Of a stretch of 64,000 nucleotides of DNA, positions 28,052 to 36,821 are shown piece after piece (position 1 is the stretch's first letter; each line of letters starts with the position of its first letter). The translations under genes and the position numbers were made by a program. The notes beneath the pieces are model-generated. The model was not told the origin of the DNA. It did not search any database and saw only the letters and a program-made list of their open reading frames with translations. The stretch comes from Methylobacterium currus (lineage in GTDB: Bacteria; Pseudomonadota; Alphaproteobacteria; Rhizobiales; Beijerinckiaceae). The stretch covers positions 5,933,001-5,997,000 of the forward strand of contig NZ_CP028843.1 of NCBI RefSeq assembly GCF_003058325.1. Reading direction: 5' to 3'.

Positions 28052-29187
28052 AGCGGCAGCACCTCGACGGCGGTCCCGGCGGGATAGCCCTCGTGGGCCG
28101 GCGGCACCAGCAGGGCGGCATCGGCCCGGGCCAGGCGGTGAAGCGGGATCTCGGCCCCGCCGAGGGGTTCGACGCCGGACGCCGTCCGATGCAGGAACAC
28201 CGCCTCGGTGAGGCCGATGACGGAGGCGACCTTGCGGGTAAGGGGTAACGTCGGCGTCGTCTCCGGACCGGCACCGGCGAGGGCAGCCAGCAGCGGCCGA
28301 CCCAGCGCGAGCCAGGCGGCGAGGGTTGCGTCCGGCCGGCCCGGCAGCAGCAGCACCGGCCGCCCCGCCGCCTCGCCGAAGCCGGCGCTCTCGCCGGGCC
28401 GAAGGGCGATGCCGTGGGCATGGAGGCGTCCGGCCCGTGCGAGCGCCGAGGCGGTGATGTCACGCCGTCCCAGTCCGGTCCCGCCGATCACCACCACGGC
28501 GTCGGCGCCGGGCGCCAGGATGGCGTCGGCGAGGGGATCGACCTCCGCCGGCCGCGCCGCCGGTTCGGCGACGCCGCCGCGGGCGGCGATCCAGGCGCCG
28601 AGCAGCGGCGTGAGGGTGTCGGGCACCGCCGCGAGGAGCCGCAGGCGTGGCCGGCGCACCGTCAGCTGCGCGAGTCCGGCCGCGGCGAGGGCGAGGGCCT
28701 GCAGCGCGGTCACCCGCTCGCCCGCCATGACGAGGCGCGCGCCGGACGGCATTTCGGCGCCGGGAGCCCGCGTTCCCTCCCCTGCGGCGACCTCGACCTC
28801 GATCTCCAGCGGCTCGCCACCGGCCGCCTCCGGCGGCACCGCCTCTGGCGGCACCGCCTCTGGCGGCACCGCCTCTGGCGGCAGCAGGGCGTCGGCGTCG
28901 GCGGGCAGCGGCGCACCGGCCTCGACCCAGGCGGGGGCACGGGCGAGCCGCACCGGCGCGTAGGGCGAGGCGCCGACGATCGCGGCGGCGCTCACCGCCC
29001 AGCCGTCACGCAAGGCGGTCCGCGCCTCCGGCCGGCCGGTTCCGACCACGATGTCCCGCGCAGCCACGGTGCCCCCGGCCTCGGCCGTCCCCGTCTCCAC
29101 GGCCGCGACCGGACGCGCCAGGGCGGCGAGCGCCGCCACGGCCTCGGCGACGGGCATCAGCGCGGTCGTGGATGCCCGCGGCGTCAC
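28048..29187 (-). CDS. divergent MoeA-like protein
   Basis: About 379 residues if the GTG at 29187 is used; an ATG at 29157 would remove ten residues. MoeA order is recognisable (TALRDGWAVSAAAI, RLVMAGERVTALQALALAAAGLAQ, VVIGGTGLGRRDITASALARAG, LLLPGRPDATLAAWLAL), but several MoeA signature residues are changed. The DNSAVDGYAV box is degenerate and the SGGVSxGExD loop is replaced. A Pro-Pro-Glu-Ala-Val repeat sits near residues 105-118. It heads the four-gene operon and overlaps the next gene by four bases. It may be a regulatory or structural paralogue and not an active transferase. Confidence 0.75.
   Translation of the reverse strand: MTPRASTTALMPVAEAVAALAALARPVAAVETGTAEAGGTVAARDIVVGTGRPEARTALRDGWAVSAAAIVGASPYAPVRLARAPAWVEAGAPLPADADALLPPEAVPPEAVPPEAVPPEAAGGEPLEIEVEVAAGEGTRAPGAEMPSGARLVMAGERVTALQALALAAAGLAQLTVRRPRLRLLAAVPDTLTPLLGAWIAARGGVAEPAARPAEVDPLADAILAPGADAVVVIGGTGLGRRDITASALARAGRLHAHGIALRPGESAGFGEAAGRPVLLLPGRPDATLAAWLALGRPLLAALAGAGPETTPTLPLTRKVASVIGLTEAVFLHRTASGVEPLGGAEIPLHRLARADAALLVPPAHEGYPAGTAVEVLPL
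28832..28876 (-). repeat. 15-bp tandem repeat (three copies) inside the MoeA-like gene
   Basis: GGCGGCACCGCCTCT occurs three times head-to-tail, plus degenerate flanking partial copies. On the coding strand it encodes PPEAV units. The unit length keeps the reading frame, so the copy number may vary between strains without breaking the gene. Confidence 0.9.
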
Positions 29188-29455
29188 CGGCGGGCGCCCG
29201 GATGGGGTGGCGAGGCCATGGTCTGGTCCTGATCCCGGAACGAAGGGTGAGCCGATGCGGCAAGCGCCGGCCCGGATCAAGGTTTCGGCGCCGGGCGGGG
29301 GAGCCGGCGGAGAAAATGTCGCGGAAATCCGCGCTCCGCGACCGGTGCGGCGCCATCCGGCGGCCGTGACGGCGGGACGGTCCCTCCTCCCGTCGCCGAC
29401 GCGCTCCGGAACCGCCCCGATGCTCCGGTCGCCCCGGGGAGGACCGGCGAGGGTG

Positions 29456-29749
29456 CTACGCAGGAGCCCCCTGCTCCGCCGCCACGATGTCGGCATCGGT
29501 CACCCCCTCAATCGGCTTGCCGATCTTGAGGGCCCGGGTCGGCATGCGGGCGCGCATCAGCAGGATCACCGTCTCGGTGTCCGGGCAGCCGGGATCGGCG
29601 CAGGCGATCTCGTTCACCGAGAGGGCGTCCTCATCCGTGAGCGCCAGCATGCGGCGGGCCCGGGCCGTCAGGTCCTGGCGCGCCGAGGCTTGCTCCCGCG
29701 CCCGGGCGCGCAAGGCCTGGAGGCTCGGGAACATCGGTGCCGGGACCAT
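29456..29749 (-). CDS. small conserved hypothetical protein downstream of the zinc GTPase gene
   Basis: 97 residues. A helical first half (FPSLQALRARAREQASARQDL) leads to a compact second half with NEIACADPGCPDTETVILLM. Two cysteines four residues apart beside Pro and acidic residues are the most distinctive feature. I do not know a family name. It begins seven bases after the CobW-type gene ends on the same strand and so is almost certainly in the same transcript, behind the probable Zur site. No signal peptide. Confidence 0.6.
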   Translation of the reverse strand: MVPAPMFPSLQALRARAREQASARQDLTARARRMLALTDEDALSVNEIACADPGCPDTETVILLMRARMPTRALKIGKPIEGVTDADIVAAEQGAPA

Positions 29750-29756
29750 GGGTGCC

Positions 29757-30977
29757 TCAGACCGAGCCCGGCTCCCAGGCCGGGAACGGATCGGGCAGGG
29801 TCCGGTCCGCCGTCACGAAGCCGCGCTCCGATCCGACGAGGCAGTCATCGAGGGCATGCCGGATCGCCGCCTCGTCGAGCCCGGTGCCGATGAAGACGAG
29901 TTCCTGGCGCCGGTCGCCCCACACGTCGCTCCAGTGGCGGGCGAGTTGGTCGCGCCATTCGGGATGATCGGGCCAGCGCGAGCGCGGCACCGCGGCCCAC
30001 CAGCGCCCGAGCGGCGTCACCCGCGCGGCGGCGCCGGCGAGCGACCATTCCCCGACCCAGTCCGGCCGGGTCGCGAGCCAGAAATGGCCCTTGGCCCGGA
30101 TCAGGCCCGGCCAGGTGGCTTTGGTGAAGGCGTCGAAGGCCGCCGGGTGGAACGGCCGGCGCGCCCGGTAGACGAAGGAGCCGATGCCGTATTCCTCGGT
30201 CTCGGGCACGTGCTCGGCGGCACCGTACAATTCCTTGTACCAGAGCGGATGGGCCTGGGCCTTCTCCTCGCTGAACAGGCCGGTCTCCAGGATGGCCCCG
30301 AGGGGCACCCGGCCGAACCCGGCCTCGACGATCCGGGCATCGCCGTTGAGGCCGCGCACGACCTTGCGCACGAGGTCGCGCTGCTCGGGGCCGACGTCGT
30401 CGGCCTTGTTGATCACCACCACGTCGGCGAACTCGATCTGCTCGACCAGGAGGTCGACCAGGGTGCGCGTATCCTCCTCGCCCGCGGTCTCGCCGCGGTC
30501 GCGCAGGAAGTCGTGCGAGCCGTAATCGCGCAGCAGGTTCACCGCGTCGACCACCGTCACCATCGCGTCGAGGCGGGCGACGTCCGACAGGGAATGCCCG
30601 GCCTCGTCGCGGAACGAGAAGGTGCTGGCGACGGGCAGCGGCTCGGAGATGCCGGTGCTCTCGATCAGGAGCGCGTCGAAGCGGCCCTCCTCGGCGAGGC
30701 GGCGCACCTCCCGCATCAGGTCGTCGCGCAGGGTGCAGCAGATGCAGCCATTGGTCAGCTCGACCAGGCGCTCGTCGGTGCGCGACAGGCCGGCCTCGCC
30801 GGCCCGGACGAGGTCGGCGTCGATGTTCACCTCGCTCATGTCGTTGACGATGACGGCGACCCGGCGCCCTTCGCGGTTGGCGAGCACGTGGTTGAGAAGG
30901 GTCGTCTTGCCCGCGCCGAGGAAGCCGGACAGGACGGTGACGGGCAGGCGGGACTTTTGCGGGCGAGCGTCGGGCAT
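29757..30977 (-). CDS. CobW/COG0523 family zinc-responsive GTPase (ZigA/YeiR-like)
   Basis: 406 residues from the ATG at 30977, with GGAGG six bases upstream. G1 is [10 protein letters not shown], the CxCC metal motif is CICC at 78-81 within ELTNGCICC, and G3/G4 elements follow ([14 protein letters not shown]). A CobW C-terminal domain lies at about 300-395. COG0523 proteins are cytoplasmic metallochaperone GTPases, and this long form ([11 protein letters not shown] motif) is the branch induced by zinc starvation. A Zur-like palindrome immediately upstream supports zinc control. Delivery to a particular client enzyme is unknown. Confidence 0.88.
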   Translation of the reverse strand: MPDARPQKSRLPVTVLSGFLGAGKTTLLNHVLANREGRRVAVIVNDMSEVNIDADLVRAGEAGLSRTDERLVELTNGCICCTLRDDLMREVRRLAEEGRFDALLIESTGISEPLPVASTFSFRDEAGHSLSDVARLDAMVTVVDAVNLLRDYGSHDFLRDRGETAGEEDTRTLVDLLVEQIEFADVVVINKADDVGPEQRDLVRKVVRGLNGDARIVEAGFGRVPLGAILETGLFSEEKAQAHPLWYKELYGAAEHVPETEEYGIGSFVYRARRPFHPAAFDAFTKATWPGLIRAKGHFWLATRPDWVGEWSLAGAAARVTPLGRWWAAVPRSRWPDHPEWRDQLARHWSDVWGDRRQELVFIGTGLDEAAIRHALDDCLVGSERGFVTADRTLPDPFPAWEPGSV

Positions 30978-30988
30978 GGGCACCTCCA

Positions 30989-31011
30989 AATTTGTAACAA
31001 TATAACATTTC
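30989..31011. promoter_or_regulatory. probable Zur operator
   Basis: An AT-rich partial palindrome in a 70% GC genome, centred 23 bases upstream of the zinc GTPase ATG. The half TATAACATTTC (31001-31011) matches the alphaproteobacterial Zur half-site exactly, and the other half (TTGTAACAA) matches at most positions. Zur would repress the GTPase operon when zinc is plentiful. The divergent WD40-cytochrome gene starts about 100 bases away and could also be affected. Confidence 0.7.
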
Positions 31012-31108
31012 TCTCGCTGTCAAGGTCGGAGCCCGTGGCGTTCCGGCGCCTTCCGGACCCGGGACCCGGGCGCGTAGACCCGGCACGCCCCGCCAGGACC
31101 GTTCCCGC

Positions 31109-32389
31109 ATGCCGACCTCCCTCCGCCTCGCCGCGCTTCTCGCCGCTCTCCTGGGTCTTCTCGCCGGCACGTCCCGCGCCGAGGCGCCGATGCGCGGCCA
31201 TGGCGGCCCGGTGCGGGCGCTTGCCGTGACGGCGGACGGGCAGCGGGCGCTCTCCGGCAGCTTCGACGCCTCGGCGATCCTATGGTCGGTGGAGGACGGG
31301 ACGGCGCTCCGGGTGCTGCGGGCCCATGACGGGGCGGTGAACGCGGTGGCTTTCCTGCCCGATGGCGGGCTCCTCACCGGTGGCGAGGACGGGCGCGTCA
31401 TCCTCTGGCGCGAGGGTCCCGAGCCGGAGCGGATCCTGGCGACTCATGCAGGCCCGGTCTCCGGCCTCGCGGTGGCGCCGGACGGGCGGCGGGTCGCCTC
31501 GTCGTCCTGGGACGGCAGCGCCCGGATCACGCCCCTCGACGGCGGTCCCGCCCTGGTGCGGGAGGGACATCTGGGCAACGTCAACGGCGTCGCCTTCCTG
31601 CCCGACGGGCGCCTCGTCACCGCGGGCTACGATGCGAGCGTCCGGATCTGGCCCGAGACCGGTCCTCCGCTCACGGTGCCGTTCGAGGCCCCGGTCAACG
31701 CCGTGGCGGCCGCGCCCGACGGCGAGATCGCGGCGGGAGCCGCCGACGGGACGCTGCACCTGCTGCGGCCGGACGGCACCTCCCGGGTGCGCCTCGAGAT
31801 CGGCCCTCGTCCGGTGGTGGCCCTGTCGCTCTCGCCCGACGGGCGCAGGCTCGGCGCCGCGACGGTCGGTGGCGCGGTGGCGGTGGTCGACCGGGCCGAG
31901 GCGCGTGTGCGGCTCACCCTGGTCGGGCCCGGCCTGCCGGTCTGGTCGCTGGCCTTCCGCGGCCCCGACGAGCTCGTCACCGGCGGCGGCGACCGGCTGG
32001 TGCGGCGCTGGGATCTCGCCACCGGCGAGCCGATCGGGCCGCTCGCCATGAGCCGCCCGGCGGACGCGCTCGCGGCTTACGCGGGCGATCGGGGCGCGGA
32101 GGTGTTCCGCGCCTGCGAGGCCTGCCACACCCTGACCCCGGACGGCGGCAACCGGGCCGGGCCGACCCTCCACGGCGTGTTCGGCCGCCGCATCGCGACG
32201 GTGCCCGGCTACGCCTATTCCCCGGCCTTCCGTCGGCTCGACATCGTGTGGACGCCCGAGACCATCGCCCGCCTGTTCGAGATCGGCCCCGCCCGCTTCA
32301 CCCCCGGCACCAAGATGCCGGAACAGACGATCGGTGCCGCGGAGGACCGGGCGGCCCTGGTGCGGTTCCTGGAGAAGGCGACGCGGTGA
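31109..32389 (+). CDS. secreted WD40 beta-propeller fused to a c-type cytochrome domain
   Basis: 426 residues. A Sec signal (SLRLAALLAALLGLLAGTSRA) is followed by about seven WD40-like blades (residues 28-320; HGGPVRALAVTADGQRALSGS, HDGAVNAVAFLPDG, HLGNVNGVAFLPDG and others). A class I cytochrome c of about 100 residues follows. The haem site CEACH is at 336-340, with GPTLHGVFGRR after it and a likely axial Met in TPGTKMPEQT. It should carry electrons in the periplasm, with the propeller as a docking surface. The partner is unknown. It is divergent from the zinc GTPase gene and convergent with the Fe-S protein gene beside the formate dehydrogenase cluster. Confidence 0.88.
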   Translation: MPTSLRLAALLAALLGLLAGTSRAEAPMRGHGGPVRALAVTADGQRALSGSFDASAILWSVEDGTALRVLRAHDGAVNAVAFLPDGGLLTGGEDGRVILWREGPEPERILATHAGPVSGLAVAPDGRRVASSSWDGSARITPLDGGPALVREGHLGNVNGVAFLPDGRLVTAGYDASVRIWPETGPPLTVPFEAPVNAVAAAPDGEIAAGAADGTLHLLRPDGTSRVRLEIGPRPVVALSLSPDGRRLGAATVGGAVAVVDRAEARVRLTLVGPGLPVWSLAFRGPDELVTGGGDRLVRRWDLATGEPIGPLAMSRPADALAAYAGDRGAEVFRACEACHTLTPDGGNRAGPTLHGVFGRRIATVPGYAYSPAFRRLDIVWTPETIARLFEIGPARFTPGTKMPEQTIGAAEDRAALVRFLEKATR

Positions 32390-32392
32390 GCC

Positions 32393-34414
32393 TCAGGCGT
32401 CCCGCGCCCGGATGTAATCCTCCGAGGTCCGCGGCCGGTTCTCCTGTGCGGCATGCGGGTCGAACCCCTCGGTGAGGACGTGCGAGACCCGGCAGGTGTC
32501 GCACATCATCAGGGCCTTGATCCGCTGCTCGCCCGCCTGGCCCGCGAACATCCAGTGCCGGTCGCGCAACCGGCCGATCACCCGCTCGACGGTGCTGCGG
32601 GTGCCGAAGGGCTTGCCGCACGTGACGCAGTCGAACGGCTCCTCCTCCTTGAGGACCCGGCGCGGGGCCGTCCAGGCGGCGAAGTCGAGCTGCGGGATCA
32701 GGCCGATCGCGTCCTCCGGGCAGGTCGCGGCGCAGAGGCCGCATTGCACGCAGGCGCTCTCGGCGAAGGTCAGGCGCGGGTGGTCGGGATCGTCGGCCAG
32801 CGCCCCGGTCGGGCAGGCGCCGACGCAGGCGTGGCAGAGGGTGCAGGCTTGCGCCCTGAAATCGAGGCCGCCGAACGGCGCGCCGGCATCGAGCGGCACA
32901 TGGTCGGTGGGCTGTGGCGCGGCGTGGCGCATCTCCGAGACCGCGAAGCGCAGGACGCTGCGCACGTCGCCGTCCGGCATGAAACCCGACGGCACCGGGG
33001 CGGGCGTGCCGCGGGCGCCGGCGCCGAGGGCGGCGCCCAAGGCATCGGGATCGTCGGTCTCGATCAGCGAGACCACCGGATCGCCCGCGCCCGACCCGTA
33101 GCCGAGGGCCTGCGCCACCGCGTCGAACCGGGCGGCGTTGCGCCGGAGGGCGGCGACGTCGTGCTTCGGCCTGGCCCGGACGAGGAACCGCACCGCGCTT
33201 GCGCCGTAGGCGAAGGCCGCGGCGATCGTCTCGGGACCGATCTGCGTCACCTCGTTGACGGGGAACGGCAGCACGTCGGCCGGCAGCCCGTCGCCGTACC
33301 GGGCGAGCGCGTCGATCAGGGGGGCGCCATGCGCCTCGTCGTGGATCAGCACCACCGGGGCGGTGCCGCCCGCCTTGTGGAAGGCACCGAGCAGGGTGCG
33401 CAGGCGCCGCAGCAGCGCGTCGGCGGGCGGGAGGGCGTAGGCCGCGGCGCCGGTCGGGCAGACGGAGGCGCAGGAGCCGCAGCCGGCACAGACATATGGG
33501 TCGATGGCGACGTGGTCGCCGGCGGGCGCGATGGCCCCCGTCGGGCAGACGTCGAGGCAGCGGGTGCAGCCGGTGATGCGCGAGCGCGAATGGGCGCAGA
33601 GTTCGGCGTGGACGTCGATGAAGCGGATCTTGTCGAAGGTGCCGACGAGGTGGGACGCCTCGAACAGCACCCGCTCGACGGCCGCGGGGTCACGGGGATC
33701 GGCCCGCAGGTAGCCGCTGCGCAGGTCGTGGGCCGGGAAGAGCGGCGTGAAGCCGGTGAGGTCGATCACGATGTCGCAGGTCGAGGTCGCCCCGTCCCGG
33801 GCCGGCCCGAACGCGAGCGCCCGCCGCGACGAGGGCACCGGCAGGGCGGTGTCGTCGACCGTCAGGGAGAAGGCGCCGAGATGGCCGGTCGCCGCCCGCA
33901 CGGTGCCCTTCAGCACCGGGATCTCGCCGGAGCGCGGCGGCGCCACCTCGCCGGGGCGGGAGAGCAGCACCGTGACGTCGAGATGGTCGGCGAGCCGCAG
34001 GCCGGCCTCGATCGCGACCTCGTCGCGTCCATAGACCAGCGCCACGCCCTGGCTCTCGAAGCTCACGCTCGCCGGGGCCGGCGTCGGTTCGGCGGACGCG
34101 GCGAGCAGAGCCGCCATCTTCGGCCCCGCGGCAGCAGCCTCCGCCGCCCAGCCGGCATTCTCGCGGATCTTGGCGAAGGCGACGCGGTCCCCGGCGCCCA
34201 GCTCCTCGGCCACCTCGCGGAAGAGCGGTGCCTTAAGGGTGCAGGACACGGTGACCGGCACTCCTGAGGCCATCGCGGCCCTCACCCGCTCCAGCTCGCG
34301 GCCGCAGAGCTGGTCGCCCGTCTGCAATTGTCCGCCGCAGGCCTTGCCGATCGCCGCCGCATCGAGGGGCATGCTGCCCTCGCAGGAACAGGCGATCACG
34401 ATCCGATCCGACAC
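32393..34414 (-). CDS. large multi-cluster 4Fe-4S ferredoxin-like protein
   Basis: 673 residues from the GTG at 34414, with GGAGA upstream; a longer frame starts at 34495. The N-terminus has CSCEG and scattered cysteines. Two ferredoxin pairs are evident: CTRCLDVCPTGAI with CAGCGSCASVCPTGAA (about 305-350), and CTLCHACVGACPTGAL with CVQCGLCAATCPEDAI (about 535-590). A C-terminal zinc- or cluster-type CVTCGKPF and CDTCR pair follows. No signal peptide, so it is cytoplasmic. The divergent neighbour starts the FDH accessory run, which suggests a redox or maturation role for formate dehydrogenase. The exact partner is unproven. Confidence 0.75.
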   Translation of the reverse strand: MSDRIVIACSCEGSMPLDAAAIGKACGGQLQTGDQLCGRELERVRAAMASGVPVTVSCTLKAPLFREVAEELGAGDRVAFAKIRENAGWAAEAAAAGPKMAALLAASAEPTPAPASVSFESQGVALVYGRDEVAIEAGLRLADHLDVTVLLSRPGEVAPPRSGEIPVLKGTVRAATGHLGAFSLTVDDTALPVPSSRRALAFGPARDGATSTCDIVIDLTGFTPLFPAHDLRSGYLRADPRDPAAVERVLFEASHLVGTFDKIRFIDVHAELCAHSRSRITGCTRCLDVCPTGAIAPAGDHVAIDPYVCAGCGSCASVCPTGAAAYALPPADALLRRLRTLLGAFHKAGGTAPVVLIHDEAHGAPLIDALARYGDGLPADVLPFPVNEVTQIGPETIAAAFAYGASAVRFLVRARPKHDVAALRRNAARFDAVAQALGYGSGAGDPVVSLIETDDPDALGAALGAGARGTPAPVPSGFMPDGDVRSVLRFAVSEMRHAAPQPTDHVPLDAGAPFGGLDFRAQACTLCHACVGACPTGALADDPDHPRLTFAESACVQCGLCAATCPEDAIGLIPQLDFAAWTAPRRVLKEEEPFDCVTCGKPFGTRSTVERVIGRLRDRHWMFAGQAGEQRIKALMMCDTCRVSHVLTEGFDPHAAQENRPRTSEDYIRARDA

Positions 34415-34580
34415 CACACGCGTCTCCGACCGGGCGTGCGGCCAGCTCTGCCGGCTTGTCGAGCCGGAGCCGGCCGCCACCCCCTGGGGCGTCATGCCCC
34501 TTGTTCACTGAGACAGCGCTATATACGAGCCGTTCAAAAGTACGACCCGACACGTGCGCGCAGGCAACGCCATCTCCCTC

Positions 34581-35246
34581 ATGACCTTCGCGGATCCTTC
34601 CGGCCTGATGCTGCCTCCCGCCTTCCGGCCGCTGCGCCTGACGGCGACGGCCGGTACGGCGCATGACCGGGCCCGGGCCCTCGCCGAGGGCGACGACGAG
34701 GCCGCCGGCACCCTGGTGGTCGGCGGGCGGCCGGGTACCGTCGAGGTCGCGGTGGTCCTGGCGCCCGAGGAACCGTTATCCGTGGCCCGCCTGGTCGGTC
34801 TCGTCGGCCTCACCGCCCTGGCCGAGGCGGTCGGCAGCCACGCCCCGCCCGACAAGCCGGTGACGCTCGACGCGGCCGGCACCCTGCATTTCGACCGGGC
34901 CCGCCTCGGCGGCGGGCGTCTGGCCTGGCCCGAGGGCTGCGCCGAGGATGCGGTTCCGGGCTGGCTGGTCTTCTCCGCCATGCTGATCGCCTCGAAGCGC
35001 GAGGCCGGCGATCCCGGCCACACCCCCGAATCGACATCCCTGGAGGAGGAGGGGTTCGAGACCGGCGCCGATGCGCTCGTCGAGAGCTTCGCCCGCCACC
35101 TGCTGCGCGGGCTCGCGCTCTGGGCCGAGGACGGCCCCGCGGCGGCCCTCGCGCGGGCCCGCACCACCCTCGACGCCGATCCCGCGACGCTCCACCTCGA
35201 CGGCACCGGCTGGTTCGACCCGTCCCGGGGAGGTCCGCGCCTGTGA
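34581..35246 (+). CDS. biotin/lipoate-ligase-fold protein (DUF4444-type)
   Basis: 221 residues from the ATG at 34581; a GTG nine codons earlier is possible. The layout resembles the biotin/lipoate A/B ligase-like proteins of alphaproteobacteria (LPPAFRPLRLTATAGTAHDRARALAEGDDEAAGTLVV) with a C-terminal DUF4444-like part (DGTGWFDPSRGG). The catalytic GRGRxxR-type loop of true ligases is not visible, so ligase activity is doubtful. It begins a tightly packed run of accessory genes before formate dehydrogenase. Its stop overlaps the next start by four bases (GTGA). Confidence 0.65.
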   Translation: MTFADPSGLMLPPAFRPLRLTATAGTAHDRARALAEGDDEAAGTLVVGGRPGTVEVAVVLAPEEPLSVARLVGLVGLTALAEAVGSHAPPDKPVTLDAAGTLHFDRARLGGGRLAWPEGCAEDAVPGWLVFSAMLIASKREAGDPGHTPESTSLEEEGFETGADALVESFARHLLRGLALWAEDGPAAALARARTTLDADPATLHLDGTGWFDPSRGGPRL

Positions 35247-35800
35247 GCCTCAAGCTTCCCCGCACCCTGCGGCTCGACCCCTCCGATACCCTGGTCTTCC
35301 CCCACGCCGCCCCGCCCGGCGAGTGGGCGGTGACCGGCAGCTTCCTGTTCCTCGACGAGGATCCGGCGGCCTTGGCCGGCAAGGACCGCGCGGCATTCCG
35401 GGCCGGCTTCCTCGGCATCGCGTCCTTCGGCTTCTCGACTCTGGTGGTGGTGAGCCAGGCGAGCGCGGCCGAGCGCGACGCCGCGACCGAGGCGCTGGCG
35501 GCGCAATTCCAGGCCCGCCTCGGCGCGCCGGACCGGGCGAGCGCGCTTGCGGCCGCCCGCGAGGAGATCGCGGTGGCCGAATCGCTCTGCGGCCCGCCGG
35601 TCGGCACGGTGCTGGCCCTGCACCGGACGCTGGAGGACGGCGAGATCCGCGAGCGGTTCCGGGCTCTGCGCCCGCGGGAGGATGCGGTCCCCGGCACCGA
35701 CCGGCGCCACGCCTATGCCCGTGCCTTCGATTTCTACGAGACCGACGAGGCGCCCGAGGAGCGGGTCGACCTCGCGGGCCTGCTCGACGGCAAGCCGTGA
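35243..35800 (+). CDS. DUF6505 family protein (FDH-associated)
   Basis: 185 residues from a GTG that overlaps the previous stop. The opening KLPRTLRLDPSDTLVFPHAAPPGEWAV and the FLGIASFGFSTLVVV segment are what I recall for DUF6505, a small cytosolic family found next to DUF6352 in Hyphomicrobiales. It has no metal motif and no membrane segment. Its constant place in formate dehydrogenase accessory runs suggests a part in enzyme assembly, but no function is established. Confidence 0.6.
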   Translation: MSLKLPRTLRLDPSDTLVFPHAAPPGEWAVTGSFLFLDEDPAALAGKDRAAFRAGFLGIASFGFSTLVVVSQASAAERDAATEALAAQFQARLGAPDRASALAAAREEIAVAESLCGPPVGTVLALHRTLEDGEIRERFRALRPREDAVPGTDRRHAYARAFDFYETDEAPEERVDLAGLLDGKP

Positions 35801-35813
35801 TGGAAAAACCCTG

Positions 35814-36821
35814 ATGACGGAGTTCTGGGTCTCGAGCGGTCACCATCTCACCCGGCGCGACGCGGGCGGCGGGCTCGTCGTCACCGACGAATTGCTGCTG
35901 GCCTATCTCGCCCGGCCCGAGCTGGTGCCGCCGGACGAGGCCTGCCGGGCGGAGCGGGCGCTGCACGCCGCGCTGCTGCGCGAGCCCCGCCGCCCGGTGA
36001 CGCCGGCGGAGGTGGCGGCCCTGGCCGATGCCGACGCGCGCGAGAACTGGGAGATGATCCTGGCCTTCCGCGACCGCCTGCTCGCCGCCCGCTCCGTCGA
36101 GGCGGCCTATCTCGACCTCGTCCGGCGGGGGGCCTCCGGCACGCCGCCGCTCTTCCTCAACCAGCTCGTCCACCTGATCCTGCGCAACGCGCTCGACGGC
36201 TGCGACGACCCCTATACGTTGCGCGCCGCCGAGCTGTTCTTCCGCCCGCAGCGGGCTTCCGTGACCGACGGGTCGCTGCTCCTCGCCGATGCCGAGCTGA
36301 TCGACGAGGCCGAGGGGGCGGGCACACAATCGCCGCTCGTGGCGATGCTCGGGCGCGAGCCGGTCTCCGAGCTCGACGTGCTGACGGCCGACAATGCCTG
36401 GACCTACTGGAGCCGGTCGGACGCCTTCAGCATGGCGCTCAACCTCGGCTCGAACCCGAAGAGCCGCGAGGGGCTGGGGCGGGCGATCCAGGCCTTCGTC
36501 CGGCACCTGCTGGCGGTGGAGGTCGAGGTCGCGCCGCTCGCCCAGATCGAGGACAAGGACTGGCGCTGGTTCGTCGGCCTCGACGCCGAAGGCACGCGGA
36601 TCGGCAACGCCCTGTGGCGCGGCGAGACGGTCGAGCCCGCCACGGCCGAGCGGGTGATCGCCCTGTTCCGGCTCACGATCCGCGATGCGGCCAGGGCCGA
36701 TCCGCGGGTCGGCGACCGGCCGGTCTACCTGCTGCTCGCCATGACTCCGGACCGGCTGGTGACGATGAAACCGCAGAACCTGATCGCGGGCCTCCCCGTT
36801 ATCCAGGCGGGAGAGGCCTGA
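35814..36821 (+). CDS. DUF6352 family protein (FDH-associated)
   Basis: 335 residues from the ATG at 35814. The start TEFWVSSGHHLTRRDAGG and the internal PPLFLNQLVHLILRNALDGC fit DUF6352 as I remember it. Predominantly helical, cytosolic, no signal or cluster motif. Its stop shares bases with the next start (TGATG), so translation is coupled to DUF3305. The function is unknown; an assembly or quality-control role for the formate dehydrogenase is inferred only from position. Confidence 0.65.
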   Translation: MTEFWVSSGHHLTRRDAGGGLVVTDELLLAYLARPELVPPDEACRAERALHAALLREPRRPVTPAEVAALADADARENWEMILAFRDRLLAARSVEAAYLDLVRRGASGTPPLFLNQLVHLILRNALDGCDDPYTLRAAELFFRPQRASVTDGSLLLADAELIDEAEGAGTQSPLVAMLGREPVSELDVLTADNAWTYWSRSDAFSMALNLGSNPKSREGLGRAIQAFVRHLLAVEVEVAPLAQIEDKDWRWFVGLDAEGTRIGNALWRGETVEPATAERVIALFRLTIRDAARADPRVGDRPVYLLLAMTPDRLVTMKPQNLIAGLPVIQAGEA

